Positions 1 to 9,706 of a stretch of DNA of 48,331 bases are shown here, one piece after another. Under the pieces are notes generated by a model that was given only the letters and a program-made list of their open reading frames with translations, made no database searches and was not told the DNA's origin. Both the position numbers and the translations under genes were made by a program. The stretch spans positions 1 through 48,331 of the forward strand of contig JACVZY010000045.1 of the NCBI GenBank assembly GCA_014654705.1, read 5' to 3'. Every line of letters begins with the position of its first letter. Within the stretch, counting starts at the first letter, position 1. The DNA is from Ignavibacteria bacterium. GTDB taxonomy: Bacteria > Bacteroidota > Ignavibacteria > Kapaibacteriales > UBA4661.

Positions 1-268
1 CAAACTTACGCAAACTCATACAAATAAACATTTTGTACTTAAATTTTGTCTAATGAAAAAAAAATTCATAATTTTCCTTGTTCTGCCAAATCTTTGCTAT
101 ATTGCTTGTGTTATCGGAGTTCAGTCGTTGTCTGACGGTGTGCAAAAAAGACAACTTTCCGCGACTTTTTTGTGCTTTGCAAATTGTGTTGATTGCAAAT
201 CAATTTTGAAATCACTGACTCTTTAGAGTCCGCGCTATTCTTTACTCACGTCCAATTTAGGAGGATTT

Positions 269-2860
269 ATGAATCGCCTCTATACCACTATTGGAGTGGT
301 TTTACTTTTGTGTCTTTTTGCATGGCAACCACCAACAAGCTATGCTCAAACACAAACAAAAGATACCCTCAATGCCTTTGAATCTCTATCTCTTGAAGAA
401 TTGCTAAGTGTCGAGATTGTTACCGCCACAAAAACGGCAGTAAAATTGACCGATGTTCCGGCTGCCAGTTCAGTTATTACTCGGCAGGACATTCTGCGCT
501 ACGGCTATCGTAATCTTGCCGAAGCACTTGCCCGATCACCCGAAGCGTACACGCACTTTGAGGGAAACAATTCCAGTGTGGACTTTCGCGGTTTTTTTGC
601 GAATAATATTTCTCGAAGAACGCTCTATCTTGTGAACGGACACCGTATCAACGACCGTTTTCACTTTGGGGACTTTTACCCCGATGTGGTAGGGGACTTG
701 CAGGACGTGGAGCAAATTGAGGTTTTGCGTGGTCCCGGTGCTGCGCTCTATGGGAGCGTTGCGATGCTGGGTGTGGTCAATATCATCACGCGCGATGCCA
801 AAAACCAGAAAGAGCAAACCGATTGGGATATGAGCGCCACTGCCGATGAATTTGGTGCAGGTGGATTGGTAACAAAATATCAGTTCGGGATGCGGCATAA
901 ATTTTCCGACAATGTCTCTCTGTCGGCAAGTCTATATTGGTACAACGGCGAAAGCGTCTATGATTCGCGCACCAGCAGCACGTCGCGTCCATGGACGAGC
1001 CTCGACACCCGCAATGGTGCGGGCATTTACAATTATCTCCAGCGCACCGATGCCTACTTTGACTTGCCACGCACTACCATCAACGGCTTTAGCAGCCAGC
1101 GTTTTACAGGCGGTGTGCAGCTTCCGAACTACAATATCCGCTTGAACGCGGGCGATTTCACATTTGGCAGCGCCCTCCACACAAGACTTAGTTCCTGGAT
1201 TCCGCCCAAGGATAATGCTACGCCGAATCATCCCGATAACATTCGCTCATGGGGAACACACAATATCTTTGCCGAGTGGAAGCCGAAAGGTGCGCTTGAT
1301 AATCTTGATATTATGATTCGTGCCAGCTACAACGTGAACACGAACCGCGAAATTGCAGACTTCAGCCTCGCCGACTCCATTCGCGGCGCAAACGGCATCG
1401 GTACGTCATCGCTGAACGCGGGGCGTATTCCGGGACAGTTCAGCAACGGCAATATTTTCGTGCGTGATAGCCGCACGGGGCGCTACATTCAATACGTCAA
1501 TTCGATTGACCGCACACAACTCACCGACGATGCGGCACGGCGCAACGGCGGCGGCTCACAGTTCAATTACGCCGGAGTCGATAAATCCTTTGGTTTAGAA
1601 GGACAGATTGCGCCGGTCAAAACGAAAGAATTGTACATCTCACTTGGTGGCAATTATGAAAATGCTGACTATGAAAACATCCAGTGGTTCTCGCATCGCA
1701 ACGGTAATTTTATTGGCTGGGCGCCCGGCGGTGGCATCTACGACAAAGGTTTTTATTTTGGAGTATGGGCGCAAGCTATCTGGACTCCGATTGAGGCATT
1801 AACCGTTACGGCAGGAGCACGGTACGACTACCAAAACATTGGCGATGTCGGGCGGCAAGTCGGGCGCGATTTGCGCTACGACCGTGTTATTCGCGGGACC
1901 GACACAAGCTACTTACCATTCCGCGTAAGCAATCGTATCGCGCAAGACTTCACGCCGCGTGTGGCGGTTAATTACCGCCTTAGCAAAGATGCAAATTTGC
2001 GTCTTATTTATGCACAAGCATTTCGTGCCGTGCCGCCGCAGGAGGTGATTCGCCTTCCACGCGATGCCAATACGGGCGACATTCCCAATGCAGAATCAGA
2101 AAAGACGAATAATATCGATGCTATTTTTTCCTTCAAAGCCAGTGAAAATCTGAGTTTGACAGTGAACGGCTTTTACATGGATGGTAATGTCGTGTATTCC
2201 TTTGCTCCGGCGACGCAGAGTTTCAATCGTGGGAGCGGTTGGACGAATATCGGCGGCTCGGTGGCGGCAAATCTGGTCTTGAATAATGGCTTAGAAGTTT
2301 GGGCAAATGCAACCTACTACATACTTGGGCGCTCAAGTGATACCTACAATTTCATGCGCGACTGGAAAGATACGACCACTGCTGACGGCACGCCCGTTGC
2401 ACCCTTTTTGGCAAATCAGCGTTTGCCGATTGATTCCCCGACACTTCTTGCCAAAGCAGGAGCTTCCTACTTTTTCCCTTCGCAAACGTCTATTGCGGCT
2501 GAGTTCTACTATAATGGCTCTATTCAAATTCTTACCCCCACCAATAATAATTTGAACGAACTCTCGCCCGTTCCTACGCGCGGCGGGGTGGCGGGTGTGA
2601 ACTTTGATACGCGGAATTATGTGCAATACCAGGTTCCAAGCAGTTTCGCAATGAATCTGACCATTCGCCAAGATTTGGAAGTAATCGGAATGAAGGGCTT
2701 TTACATTCTGGCAAAAGCCCGCAATCTCTTAGGTACTGACGTATGGGGTGTTTTGCAAATGGATGCACAAGGTGCATGGAATAGCAACACTTACAATCGC
2801 CCGAATCAACTACCTGACTTCGGACGGCAGTTCTATGTGCAGTTCGGCTACACCATGTAA
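269..2860 (+). CDS. TonB-dependent outer-membrane receptor
   Basis: 863 residues. Outer-membrane, TonB-energised uptake channel; the substrate cannot be read from the sequence. A signal peptide ends near residue 27 (...TSYAQ). The plug domain spans about residues 50-175, with VTATKTAVKLTDVPAASSVI, the LVNGHRIND loop, and IEVLRGPGAALYGSVAMLGV followed by VNIITR, all typical of Plug domains. The rest is rich in aromatic and alternating strands (22-strand barrel) and ends in an aromatic strand (QFYVQFGYTM). It lacks the N-terminal CarboxypepD_reg domain of SusC proteins and has no SusD neighbour, so it resembles CirA/BtuB-type receptors more than a glycan transporter. The start is fixed by a strong AGGAGG at 259-264, four bases before the ATG. 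A terminator follows, so it is probably monocistronic. Confidence 0.93.
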   Translation: MNRLYTTIGVVLLLCLFAWQPPTSYAQTQTKDTLNAFESLSLEELLSVEIVTATKTAVKLTDVPAASSVITRQDILRYGYRNLAEALARSPEAYTHFEGNNSSVDFRGFFANNISRRTLYLVNGHRINDRFHFGDFYPDVVGDLQDVEQIEVLRGPGAALYGSVAMLGVVNIITRDAKNQKEQTDWDMSATADEFGAGGLVTKYQFGMRHKFSDNVSLSASLYWYNGESVYDSRTSSTSRPWTSLDTRNGAGIYNYLQRTDAYFDLPRTTINGFSSQRFTGGVQLPNYNIRLNAGDFTFGSALHTRLSSWIPPKDNATPNHPDNIRSWGTHNIFAEWKPKGALDNLDIMIRASYNVNTNREIADFSLADSIRGANGIGTSSLNAGRIPGQFSNGNIFVRDSRTGRYIQYVNSIDRTQLTDDAARRNGGGSQFNYAGVDKSFGLEGQIAPVKTKELYISLGGNYENADYENIQWFSHRNGNFIGWAPGGGIYDKGFYFGVWAQAIWTPIEALTVTAGARYDYQNIGDVGRQVGRDLRYDRVIRGTDTSYLPFRVSNRIAQDFTPRVAVNYRLSKDANLRLIYAQAFRAVPPQEVIRLPRDANTGDIPNAESEKTNNIDAIFSFKASENLSLTVNGFYMDGNVVYSFAPATQSFNRGSGWTNIGGSVAANLVLNNGLEVWANATYYILGRSSDTYNFMRDWKDTTTADGTPVAPFLANQRLPIDSPTLLAKAGASYFFPSQTSIAAEFYYNGSIQILTPTNNNLNELSPVPTRGGVAGVNFDTRNYVQYQVPSSFAMNLTIRQDLEVIGMKGFYILAKARNLLGTDVWGVLQMDAQGAWNSNTYNRPNQLPDFGRQFYVQFGYTM

Positions 2861-2905
2861 AACTCACGATGTAAGCAGTAGAAATACCAACTACTCGAAC
2901 ACAAC

Positions 2906-2957
2906 AAGCAAACCACACTCTCAATCAAGCGAGGGAATGTGGTTTGCTTTTTTTTTT
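2906..2957 (+). terminator. Rho-independent terminator after the TonB receptor
   Basis: A perfect 12-bp stem (2906-2917 with 2938-2949, AAGCAAACCACA/TGTGGTTTGCTT) with a 20-base loop runs into a T tract ending at 2957. Confidence 0.9.
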
Positions 2958-3043
2958 GCGATAGCCCGAGAGCTTCTCCATCCACTGTACACTATACCAT
3001 CACCAAATTGTAAACTGTTATGCCCACAATTCTAAAAACTGTA

Positions 3044-3076
3044 TCTGTTCTTTAGTACAATTTTTCCGTAGATTTG
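3044..3076 (+). promoter_or_regulatory. Candidate Bacteroidetes-type promoter for the EamA gene
   Basis: A perfect TAnnTTTG (-7) element, TAGATTTG, lies at 3069-3076. A near-match to the -33 TTTG (TCTG at 3044-3047) lies 21 bases upstream. Transcription would start near 3083, about 30 bases before the ATG. The -33 mismatch lowers confidence. Confidence 0.45.
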
Positions 3077-3114
3077 CCTTTACCCAATCTTCATTTTCAC
3101 GGGAAAGGTCGTTT

Positions 3115-4155
3115 ATGACTTCATCACCAAAAGAGGCAGCGCTGCCAATCAAAGCGATGCTCACCGAAGAAACATTGAGCGAAATGTTTGCAGAAAAAAC
3201 ACCACCACAGTCGGCTCCGCACGTTCCGCGCCAGCGCAGTTCTCGCACCACCTTCTATATCGCTTTCAGCGCCGTCTGCCTGATTTGGGGTTCGACGTAT
3301 TTAGGTGTGCGCTTTGCGATTGAAACACTGCCACCGCTTTTGATGGCGGGTGTGCGCTTTACGATTGCGGGCTGTATCATGTTTGCATGGGCACGTGCCT
3401 CCGGCTCGGCTATGCCAAGCTGGCAGGAATGGCGCTCTGCTTCTATCGTGGGCGCAATGCTGGTAACATTTTGCAATGGCGCTTTTACGCTCGCCATGGG
3501 ACGTGTTCCGTCTAGTCTTGGTGCGCTCGTCGCTACGTCTCTGCCGATTTGGATGGTGCTCTTGGATTGGCTGCGTCCTGAAGGGAAGCGCCCCACTGGA
3601 GGCGTAATGATTGGCATTGCGCTTGGTTTTTCTGGAATTGTTGTCCTCGTGCAGCCATGGCATTATTTTATGCAATCCGCCAATGACGCAAGCAGCCATC
3701 CGCTTGATTTCATCGGCTTTGTGTTAATGTTTTTCGGTACCATCGCGTGGGCTGTCGGCTCCATTTACGCTCGCCATGCAAATCTCCCCGCCACCCCCCG
3801 CATGACGACTGCCATTGAGCTGCTTTCGGGTGGTGTCATTATGCTCGTCATCGCACTCTTTGCTGGTGAGGCTTCCCAAATTCATCCGGACAAAATTAGT
3901 CTCAAATCCTTCACGGCATTTTTATATTTGATAGTCTTTGGCTCTATTGCTGCCTTCAGCGCCTATACGTGGTTGCTGCAAAACGTCTCTGCTGCACTGG
4001 CATCGTCCTACACCTACGTCAATCCCGTTATCGCAATGCTTCTGGGGGCGACGCTTGGCGGCGAAAGTATCACGGCAAACATGATTGCAGCAATGATTGT
4101 GATTATGATGGCAGTGGGCATGATTGCGAAGTATCGAACGCCAAACGCCTCGTAG
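3115..4155 (+). CDS. EamA/DMT-family transporter
   Basis: 346 residues. Inner-membrane protein of the drug/metabolite transporter superfamily (RhaT/YdcZ/RarD-like), usually a metabolite or amino-acid exporter; substrate unknown. After a hydrophilic N-terminal extension of about 45 residues there are ten hydrophobic segments in two EamA repeats (about 47-185 and 200-340). The hallmark LIWGSTYLGVRFAIETLPP lies at the start of the first repeat, and the second ends in the family-typical pattern around SAALASSYTYVNPVIAMLLG. The start at 3115 is supported by AAAGG at 3104-3108. The bases between this site and the ATG contain TCGTT, a motif shared with two other genes in the window. Flanked by terminators, so a single-gene unit. 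Confidence 0.9.
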   Translation: MTSSPKEAALPIKAMLTEETLSEMFAEKTPPQSAPHVPRQRSSRTTFYIAFSAVCLIWGSTYLGVRFAIETLPPLLMAGVRFTIAGCIMFAWARASGSAMPSWQEWRSASIVGAMLVTFCNGAFTLAMGRVPSSLGALVATSLPIWMVLLDWLRPEGKRPTGGVMIGIALGFSGIVVLVQPWHYFMQSANDASSHPLDFIGFVLMFFGTIAWAVGSIYARHANLPATPRMTTAIELLSGGVIMLVIALFAGEASQIHPDKISLKSFTAFLYLIVFGSIAAFSAYTWLLQNVSAALASSYTYVNPVIAMLLGATLGGESITANMIAAMIVIMMAVGMIAKYRTPNAS

Positions 4156-4222
4156 CGACTCCCATAGCAATGCTTCGTAAGCGGGTATTGATAGAAATTA
4201 TCAGCACAATCTATTTTTTGTG

Positions 4223-4260
4223 AGTAGAGCACGGGTTGACCGCCGCTCTACTTTTTTTTT
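4223..4260 (+). terminator. Rho-independent terminator after the EamA gene
   Basis: Stem AGTAGAGC/GCTCTACT (4223-4230 with 4245-4252), then an uninterrupted run of T to 4260. It lies inside the open-frame extension upstream of the next gene, which argues against any dacB start before 4260. Confidence 0.88.
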
Positions 4261-4363
4261 CTCATACCAAAAAAATTCTCTAAATTCAGGGAATTATACT
4301 CTTCAGCACAAAAACTCTTTGCACCATTTGAAGACGACCAATCGCGCAATTCTGAATCACATT

Positions 4364-5953
4364 ATGGATATACATTTGGATAGATATTCTCAACGAACTG
4401 CGGGTTTATTCCGCAGCGTTGGCATCGCGCTTGTTCTGTGCTTGCTTCTACTGCCCCTTGGCGCTCGCAGCCAAAGCTCGCTACCACCTTCGCTGAGAGC
4501 ACTTCTCGCACAAGCACAGTCTGATACCGTTGGCGTACGCGGGATTGCGGAACTCCGCTCCGAGTTAGCGACAATTCTCAGCGATTCTATCTTGAGTGGC
4601 GCATCGGTAGGCTTTTACGTGGCTTCGCTAAAAACAAAAGAAGTGATTTTTACGCAAAACGAGCAAAAAGCACTCGTCCCGGCGTCAAACATGAAAATCA
4701 TCTCCTCAGCCGCCGCAATGGACTTTTTGGGCGCAGATTTCACCTACACTACGACGCTCTTTCTGGACGGGCTTCTCAAAAAGTCGAGTGGTGAATTTGT
4801 CGGGAACGTAATCATCCGCGGAGCCGGCGACCCCTCGATGTCCACATATTTCTACGACGACCCGCTTTCAATTTTACGTCAGTGGTGTGGTGTCTTGGAT
4901 TCTCTCGGTGTACGTTCCATTCGCGGGAATTTGGTGGGTGACGATTCCTATTTCAACGATGACCCTTGGGGACAAGGCTGGTCGTGGGATGATTTCCCCT
5001 ACGCCTTTGCTGCGCAAATCTCCGCGCTGTCCTTCAATGATAACAAAGTGGATGTCGTGGTCAAGCCTGCTTTTTCCATCGGACAACCCGCCGAAATCAA
5101 GGTTCTTCCGCCGACAAGCTACGTGAATGTAGTCAATACTGCCAGAACCGTCCCGCGTGATTCCGCAGCATCGGTCAGCATTACACGGCAGTCGTACTCA
5201 AATGTCATCTACGTCTCGGGGACAATCGCTGCCGATACAAGTGAGAGCGGCACACGCATCTCATCAGTGGCAGTGGATAATCCCACGCTTTTTACGCTGT
5301 CGCTTTTCAAAAAAACTCTTGAGGAACAAGGCATCAAGGTTCGTGGCGGGATGTTTGATTCAAAGCAATGGGGTGATAAAATTGCCTATGCCGAGATGCG
5401 CCCCGTCTGCTATCACACCTCGCCGCCGCTCCGCGATATTGTCCGCATCGAAAATACCATTAGCCATAACCTCTGCGCAGAGCAGATATGGCGCACTGCG
5501 GCGAAGGAATTTAACGGCAAAGGTAATGCAGATCAAGCGGCTGATATGACGCGGCAGTTCGGCGTAAAAAATGGTATCTCACTCAAGGGTGCATCGCTTG
5601 CCGATGGGTCGGGGCTTTCGCGGTTCAATCTCATTTCGCCGAAGCACGTAGCGGAAGTTCTCACGGCGGTCTATGCCTCCAAGAACCGCAATAACTTCAT
5701 GCGCTCTCTGGCAGTGCCGGGCGAGCGCGGAACACTGCAAAACCGCTTAAAAGGAACGATTGCTGAAAAAAATCTGAAAGCAAAAACCGGAACACTGACC
5801 AATGTTTCCGCTCTCTCCGGCTTTATCACCACCCGCGACCAAGAGCCGCTTGTTTTCTCGCTGATGTTCAATGGCTATACGTTGCCCGCAAGCACCATCC
5901 GTGCTTATCAGGACATTATTGCCTTGCGTTTGGCAGGCTTTGCGCGGAAGTAA
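4364..5953 (+). CDS. dacB: D-alanyl-D-alanine carboxypeptidase/endopeptidase (PBP4 family, S13)
   Basis: 529 residues from the chosen start. Periplasmic class C penicillin-binding protein that trims or cleaves peptidoglycan cross-links. The three serine-transferase motifs are present: SNMK (residues 98-101, nucleophile Ser98), SHN in the ENTISHNLCAEQ context, and KTG (474-476). The long insertion between the first two motifs is typical of the PBP4/S13 family. The signal peptide is clear (VGIALVLCLLLLPLGARSQ). The frame is open back to 4220, but that stretch contains the previous gene's terminator and adds a non-signal N-terminus. The ATG at 4364 puts the signal peptide in the normal place, although there is no good ribosome-binding site. 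Confidence 0.92.
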   Translation: MDIHLDRYSQRTAGLFRSVGIALVLCLLLLPLGARSQSSLPPSLRALLAQAQSDTVGVRGIAELRSELATILSDSILSGASVGFYVASLKTKEVIFTQNEQKALVPASNMKIISSAAAMDFLGADFTYTTTLFLDGLLKKSSGEFVGNVIIRGAGDPSMSTYFYDDPLSILRQWCGVLDSLGVRSIRGNLVGDDSYFNDDPWGQGWSWDDFPYAFAAQISALSFNDNKVDVVVKPAFSIGQPAEIKVLPPTSYVNVVNTARTVPRDSAASVSITRQSYSNVIYVSGTIAADTSESGTRISSVAVDNPTLFTLSLFKKTLEEQGIKVRGGMFDSKQWGDKIAYAEMRPVCYHTSPPLRDIVRIENTISHNLCAEQIWRTAAKEFNGKGNADQAADMTRQFGVKNGISLKGASLADGSGLSRFNLISPKHVAEVLTAVYASKNRNNFMRSLAVPGERGTLQNRLKGTIAEKNLKAKTGTLTNVSALSGFITTRDQEPLVFSLMFNGYTLPASTIRAYQDIIALRLAGFARK

Positions 5954-6014
5954 TTCACCCTCTTAGCCTTGGCAACAATTTTTCTCTCACATTTATTTAC
6001 CTCCCCCAGACACT

Positions 6015-7094
6015 ATGACCGAAACCCCGGAAGCCTGTTCGCTGCTTGACTTTGACCGCAGCAATATGTTTGAAGTCTTGAAAAATTTCCCCGCCCAAGT
6101 CCGTGAGGGAATTGCTATTGGCGAAGCAGCCCCGTATTTCCACGATTCTTCGCGCTTTCCGCTTCTCGTCTTTGCCGGTATGGGTGGTTCGGCAATCGCA
6201 GGAGACCTCCTTCGATGCACCCTTCAGGGCTATGGCGCAGATGATTTTGCCGTGATTGTTAATCGTACTTACGGCTTACCAAGCGGCGTGAACAGCAATA
6301 CAGCATTTATCGGCAGCAGTTATTCGGGTAACACAGAGGAAACACTCGCCGCCTACCAAGCCGCGCTAGGCAAAACCAAACGCCTTCTCTGCATAGCCAC
6401 AGGTGGCGAACTCAAAAAACGCGCCGAAGCAGACGGAGTGCCACTCATCACGATTCCCGATGGTTTGCAACCGCGCTGTGCTGTCGGATATTCGCTTATG
6501 CCTGTGCTCGTGACCTTGCTTTCACACGGCGCTATTACAGGCGAAGCGCACAAGGCTTTATCGCAATCCTTACGCACACTACCAGAGTTTTTGGATACGA
6601 AAGCGCTAGAATACTCGCAACCTAACGCAAACAATCCCGCCTTTGCGCTGGCGGAGCGGCTTCGTGGCACGATTCCCGTATTCTATTCCGCTCCTGTACT
6701 GGAGGCTGTGAATTTACGCTGGCGCGGGCAGATACAAGAGAACGGAAAACATTTGGCTTTTGGCAATATCGTGCCGGAGATGAATCACAACGAAATCAAT
6801 AGCTGGGTGCTACCCGGCGACCTCACAAAGCGCTTCAGTATTGTGTTCTTGCGCACTCCCGATACGCTCAATCGTATGGCGGTGCGCTTCCAAGCCACAA
6901 AAAATATTCTGCAAGAACGGGCAAAAAATTTCATTGAAATTCATGCTGAAGGCAGTAATCTCCTCGAACAAATGTTCTCGCTTGTTTACCTTGCCGATTG
7001 GACAAGTTACTGGCTTGCGCTTTTGAATGACCAAGACCCCACGGAAATCAAAGATATTCTGGCACTCAAAGCCGCCATGACAGCAAACAGCTAA
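6015..7094 (+). CDS. Bifunctional phosphoglucose/phosphomannose isomerase
   Basis: 359 residues, the usual length for the archaeal/bacterial bifunctional PGI/PMI family. It interconverts glucose-6-P or mannose-6-P with fructose-6-P, feeding glycolysis and GDP-mannose synthesis. The N-terminal SIS domain shows the phosphosugar-binding AGMGGSAIAGDLLR (near residue 55) and SSYSGNTEETL (near 105). The C-terminal half carries the conserved PEMNHNEINSW segment (near 255) with the catalytic Glu/His region. A GDP-L-fucose synthase lies two genes downstream; mannose-6-P is the precursor of that pathway, which is consistent with a shared role in surface-sugar supply (inference). The ATG has no obvious Shine-Dalgarno site. 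Confidence 0.92.
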   Translation: MTETPEACSLLDFDRSNMFEVLKNFPAQVREGIAIGEAAPYFHDSSRFPLLVFAGMGGSAIAGDLLRCTLQGYGADDFAVIVNRTYGLPSGVNSNTAFIGSSYSGNTEETLAAYQAALGKTKRLLCIATGGELKKRAEADGVPLITIPDGLQPRCAVGYSLMPVLVTLLSHGAITGEAHKALSQSLRTLPEFLDTKALEYSQPNANNPAFALAERLRGTIPVFYSAPVLEAVNLRWRGQIQENGKHLAFGNIVPEMNHNEINSWVLPGDLTKRFSIVFLRTPDTLNRMAVRFQATKNILQERAKNFIEIHAEGSNLLEQMFSLVYLADWTSYWLALLNDQDPTEIKDILALKAAMTANS

Positions 7095-7117
7095 CACAGC
7101 CATTTACACGTATCTCT

Positions 7118-9670
7118 ATGCGCCTCAGAACAAAGCATAACTCTTTCTTCCGTCATCTGGTCGTCGCTTGCCTTCGAGCTACGACAAGCGATGCTGTAAG
7201 GCAGCTTGCATGGCGCATGGTGGTAGTATGTGTTTTCGCGCTGGCTTTTGCGAAGAGTTCTTTTGCCCAGACCCGACCGCCGCAAATTGGTCGCCAAGAT
7301 TGGGTACAAGTGCAGGTTCCGCCTGCGCCGGACGGTGTCCCGGATTACTGGTTGGAAGCGCAATTTCTGGCAAGTAACCCGCGCTATGGCTGGATTGTGG
7401 GATTTTACCGCAGAACGATGTTCACCACTGATAGTGGGCGTACGTGGACGCGCTCGCAGATTCCGGGCAGGCTCAATTACAACCAAGGTGATTTCCGCAA
7501 TCACTTGGAAGGTGTGTGGTTTCCTGATTCTACGGTCGGCTATGCAACAGGTCCAGGCGGCGTGTTCAAATCTGCTGACGGCGGGCGTACGTGGCGCGAC
7601 ATTACGCCGCTTGCTCTGAACGGTATTGAATCTCGCACGTGGGGCTGCTACTTTACACACCGCGATTCAGGCGTTGTCATGTCGGGCGGTTGCGGCGACC
7701 AGCAGCTTTTTCTTCGCACTACCAATGGTGGCAATACGTGGACTGTATTCTCCGGTCCCGATGATGATTCCGGCTTGAGCGATGCCATTATCTATTCCTC
7801 CAAAGGCTTAGGATACGCTGTGTCGAGCGGGCAAATTTTTCGCACCTTGAATGGTGGCATTTCATGGAATGTCTTCGCACAATCCTATCCAACCACAGTT
7901 AGCGCCGGTAAAGTCTGGCAGGAAGACCTTTCTATCAGTAACAACGTATTTCTTGTGCCATACTCCGGCACAACGTGTGGCGGTGGTGGTGGGGGAGGTG
8001 GTATGCGTGCTTCCACGAATGGAGCACAGACGTGGAATGATTTTGCAACCGGTCAGCCAATGTTCGGCACATTTTTACTCAATGATTCTATCGGCTGGGC
8101 GGCGGGATTGAACGCATCGGCTTATTACACGAGGAATTCCGGCAGAACATGGGAGTTGCGTAATTGTGGGATTCCGCCCGGTGCAGACCTTGACGATGTC
8201 TATTTTGTCAACGATACGCTTGGTTTTATCATTGGTGAAGGAGTCTATCGCTACGTGCCGCCGTCGGAGCGTGAACTGAAGATTCAGCCCATTCCGCCGT
8301 CGCCGTTTTATTGCCAAGGGGACAGCGTAGAATTGCGTGTTTCTAACGGCTTTGCTCAATATCGCTGGTCGAATGGTGCGACAACAGCTTCTATCATTGT
8401 CCGGCAAACCGGACTCTATCGCGTTACGGCAACAGTGTACGACTGCGTAAGCCTGAGCGATTCGGTGCAAGTTACCTTCCTCCCACGCCCTGAAGCCCGC
8501 GTTAGTCTGAGCGGTCCACCGCGCGCTTGTGAAGGCACAACGATTCGTCTCACATCGGAACTTCAAACCCCTGACTTTGGTTATGAATGGTCAGACGGGC
8601 GAACAATACTAAGCCGCACTACAAGTCTTAATGTGACAACCTCCGGCAGATATACGCTTTCGGTGCGCAACCCCAACGGCTGTGTGGCAAGTTCTTCCAC
8701 GACAATTACCATCTTTCCGCGACCAAATACGGATATTGTCTCGGTGCGGCAAACGCGCTTTTGTATTGGTGACAGCGCTGTACTGCAAGCTCCCGCAGGT
8801 TTTGTGCAATATCGTTGGCGCGAAGGAATGCGGAGCAATATCGGCTCAGCTCGGCAGCTCGTTACGCGCTCTTCGGGCGCATACAGTGTAGAATTAACCG
8901 ACAATAATGGTTGCGTTTGGACATCAAATACCATCAATCTACAAGCGCTCGATTTCGGTAAACAGCTTTTTGTACAATCCACATCGGGGGAATTCCAGTT
9001 CGACACAACGGGACTGAACCGCGTAACTTGCGCCAACATTGTCTTGCAGAACGTAGATTCTGTGCGAGCAGTTGTTTTAAGAACAATTCCGATTGTACGA
9101 AATATCGAGTTTTCGCTTGCTCTGAGCCAGATACCCCTTGTTCTACCGCCTCGCTCCACACGACAGTTGACTGTCTGTTTTTCGCCGCGAGACTTAGGTA
9201 CACGGCGTGATACAATCTACGTGGAGGATTCTTGTGGGGTGGTCGCAATACCGCTTGCGGGTGAGGCAGTCTCGAATAATTTTGCCGGGGATTCGCGTTG
9301 TTCGACGCGCGTGATTCTGCGAACGGTTGGCTCACAAGTGCTTGCCGCAAATCCATCAGCCATAGAAGTAGTGCGCCTTGCAGAACCCAAACCCAATCCG
9401 GCTTCCAGCGACGTAGCAATTACTATCGAACGCCTTCTCGACCCGCTCACCGACGAGCCTGTCAGCACACGCTGTATTCTGAAAGACATTTTGGGCAATA
9501 CCGTTGCCGAAGGCGAGTATACACAGCAAACCCGCTTTGCCGAAGGTGCGAGGCAATACGAACGGGGCGAATATCGCCTTCTGACGCAGCAGGTGGCATC
9601 GGGCGCGTATATGCTCATTGTGCAGACCGCACAAGGCGTTGCAGTACTTCCAGTCGTTATCCAGCGATAA
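7118..9670 (+). CDS. T9SS-exported BNR/YCF48-repeat protein with C-terminal sorting domain
   Basis: 850 residues. Predicted secreted or surface protein exported by the type IX system. The N-terminal signal sequence ends near residue 52 (LAFAKSSFAQ). An internal Met at 7217 would give a more standard signal peptide and is an alternative start. Residues about 90-420 contain at least five sialidase/YCF48-like repeats with the signature GGxTW (GRTWTRSQIPG, GGRTWRDITP, GNTWTVFSG, GGISWNVF, GRTWELRNCG). They form a predicted beta-propeller. Then come cysteine-containing Ig/PKD-like modules (QYRWSNGATTASI and similar, about 425-640) and a choice-anchor-like segment. The tail (about 765-850, EPKPNPASSDVAITI ... 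GAYMLIVQT) is a type A sorting domain. A Gly run (GGGGGGGG) sits near residue 290. Ligand unknown. Confidence 0.85.
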   Translation: MRLRTKHNSFFRHLVVACLRATTSDAVRQLAWRMVVVCVFALAFAKSSFAQTRPPQIGRQDWVQVQVPPAPDGVPDYWLEAQFLASNPRYGWIVGFYRRTMFTTDSGRTWTRSQIPGRLNYNQGDFRNHLEGVWFPDSTVGYATGPGGVFKSADGGRTWRDITPLALNGIESRTWGCYFTHRDSGVVMSGGCGDQQLFLRTTNGGNTWTVFSGPDDDSGLSDAIIYSSKGLGYAVSSGQIFRTLNGGISWNVFAQSYPTTVSAGKVWQEDLSISNNVFLVPYSGTTCGGGGGGGGMRASTNGAQTWNDFATGQPMFGTFLLNDSIGWAAGLNASAYYTRNSGRTWELRNCGIPPGADLDDVYFVNDTLGFIIGEGVYRYVPPSERELKIQPIPPSPFYCQGDSVELRVSNGFAQYRWSNGATTASIIVRQTGLYRVTATVYDCVSLSDSVQVTFLPRPEARVSLSGPPRACEGTTIRLTSELQTPDFGYEWSDGRTILSRTTSLNVTTSGRYTLSVRNPNGCVASSSTTITIFPRPNTDIVSVRQTRFCIGDSAVLQAPAGFVQYRWREGMRSNIGSARQLVTRSSGAYSVELTDNNGCVWTSNTINLQALDFGKQLFVQSTSGEFQFDTTGLNRVTCANIVLQNVDSVRAVVLRTIPIVRNIEFSLALSQIPLVLPPRSTRQLTVCFSPRDLGTRRDTIYVEDSCGVVAIPLAGEAVSNNFAGDSRCSTRVILRTVGSQVLAANPSAIEVVRLAEPKPNPASSDVAITIERLLDPLTDEPVSTRCILKDILGNTVAEGEYTQQTRFAEGARQYERGEYRLLTQQVASGAYMLIVQTAQGVAVLPVVIQR

Positions 9671-9706
9671 CCGTAACTCAAGATTTCCCTATTCTTCATT
9701 CTTTTC

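Noticed and set aside
4220-4363. Extended start of dacB at 4220
   Set aside because: It crosses the EamA terminator and would bury the signal peptide.
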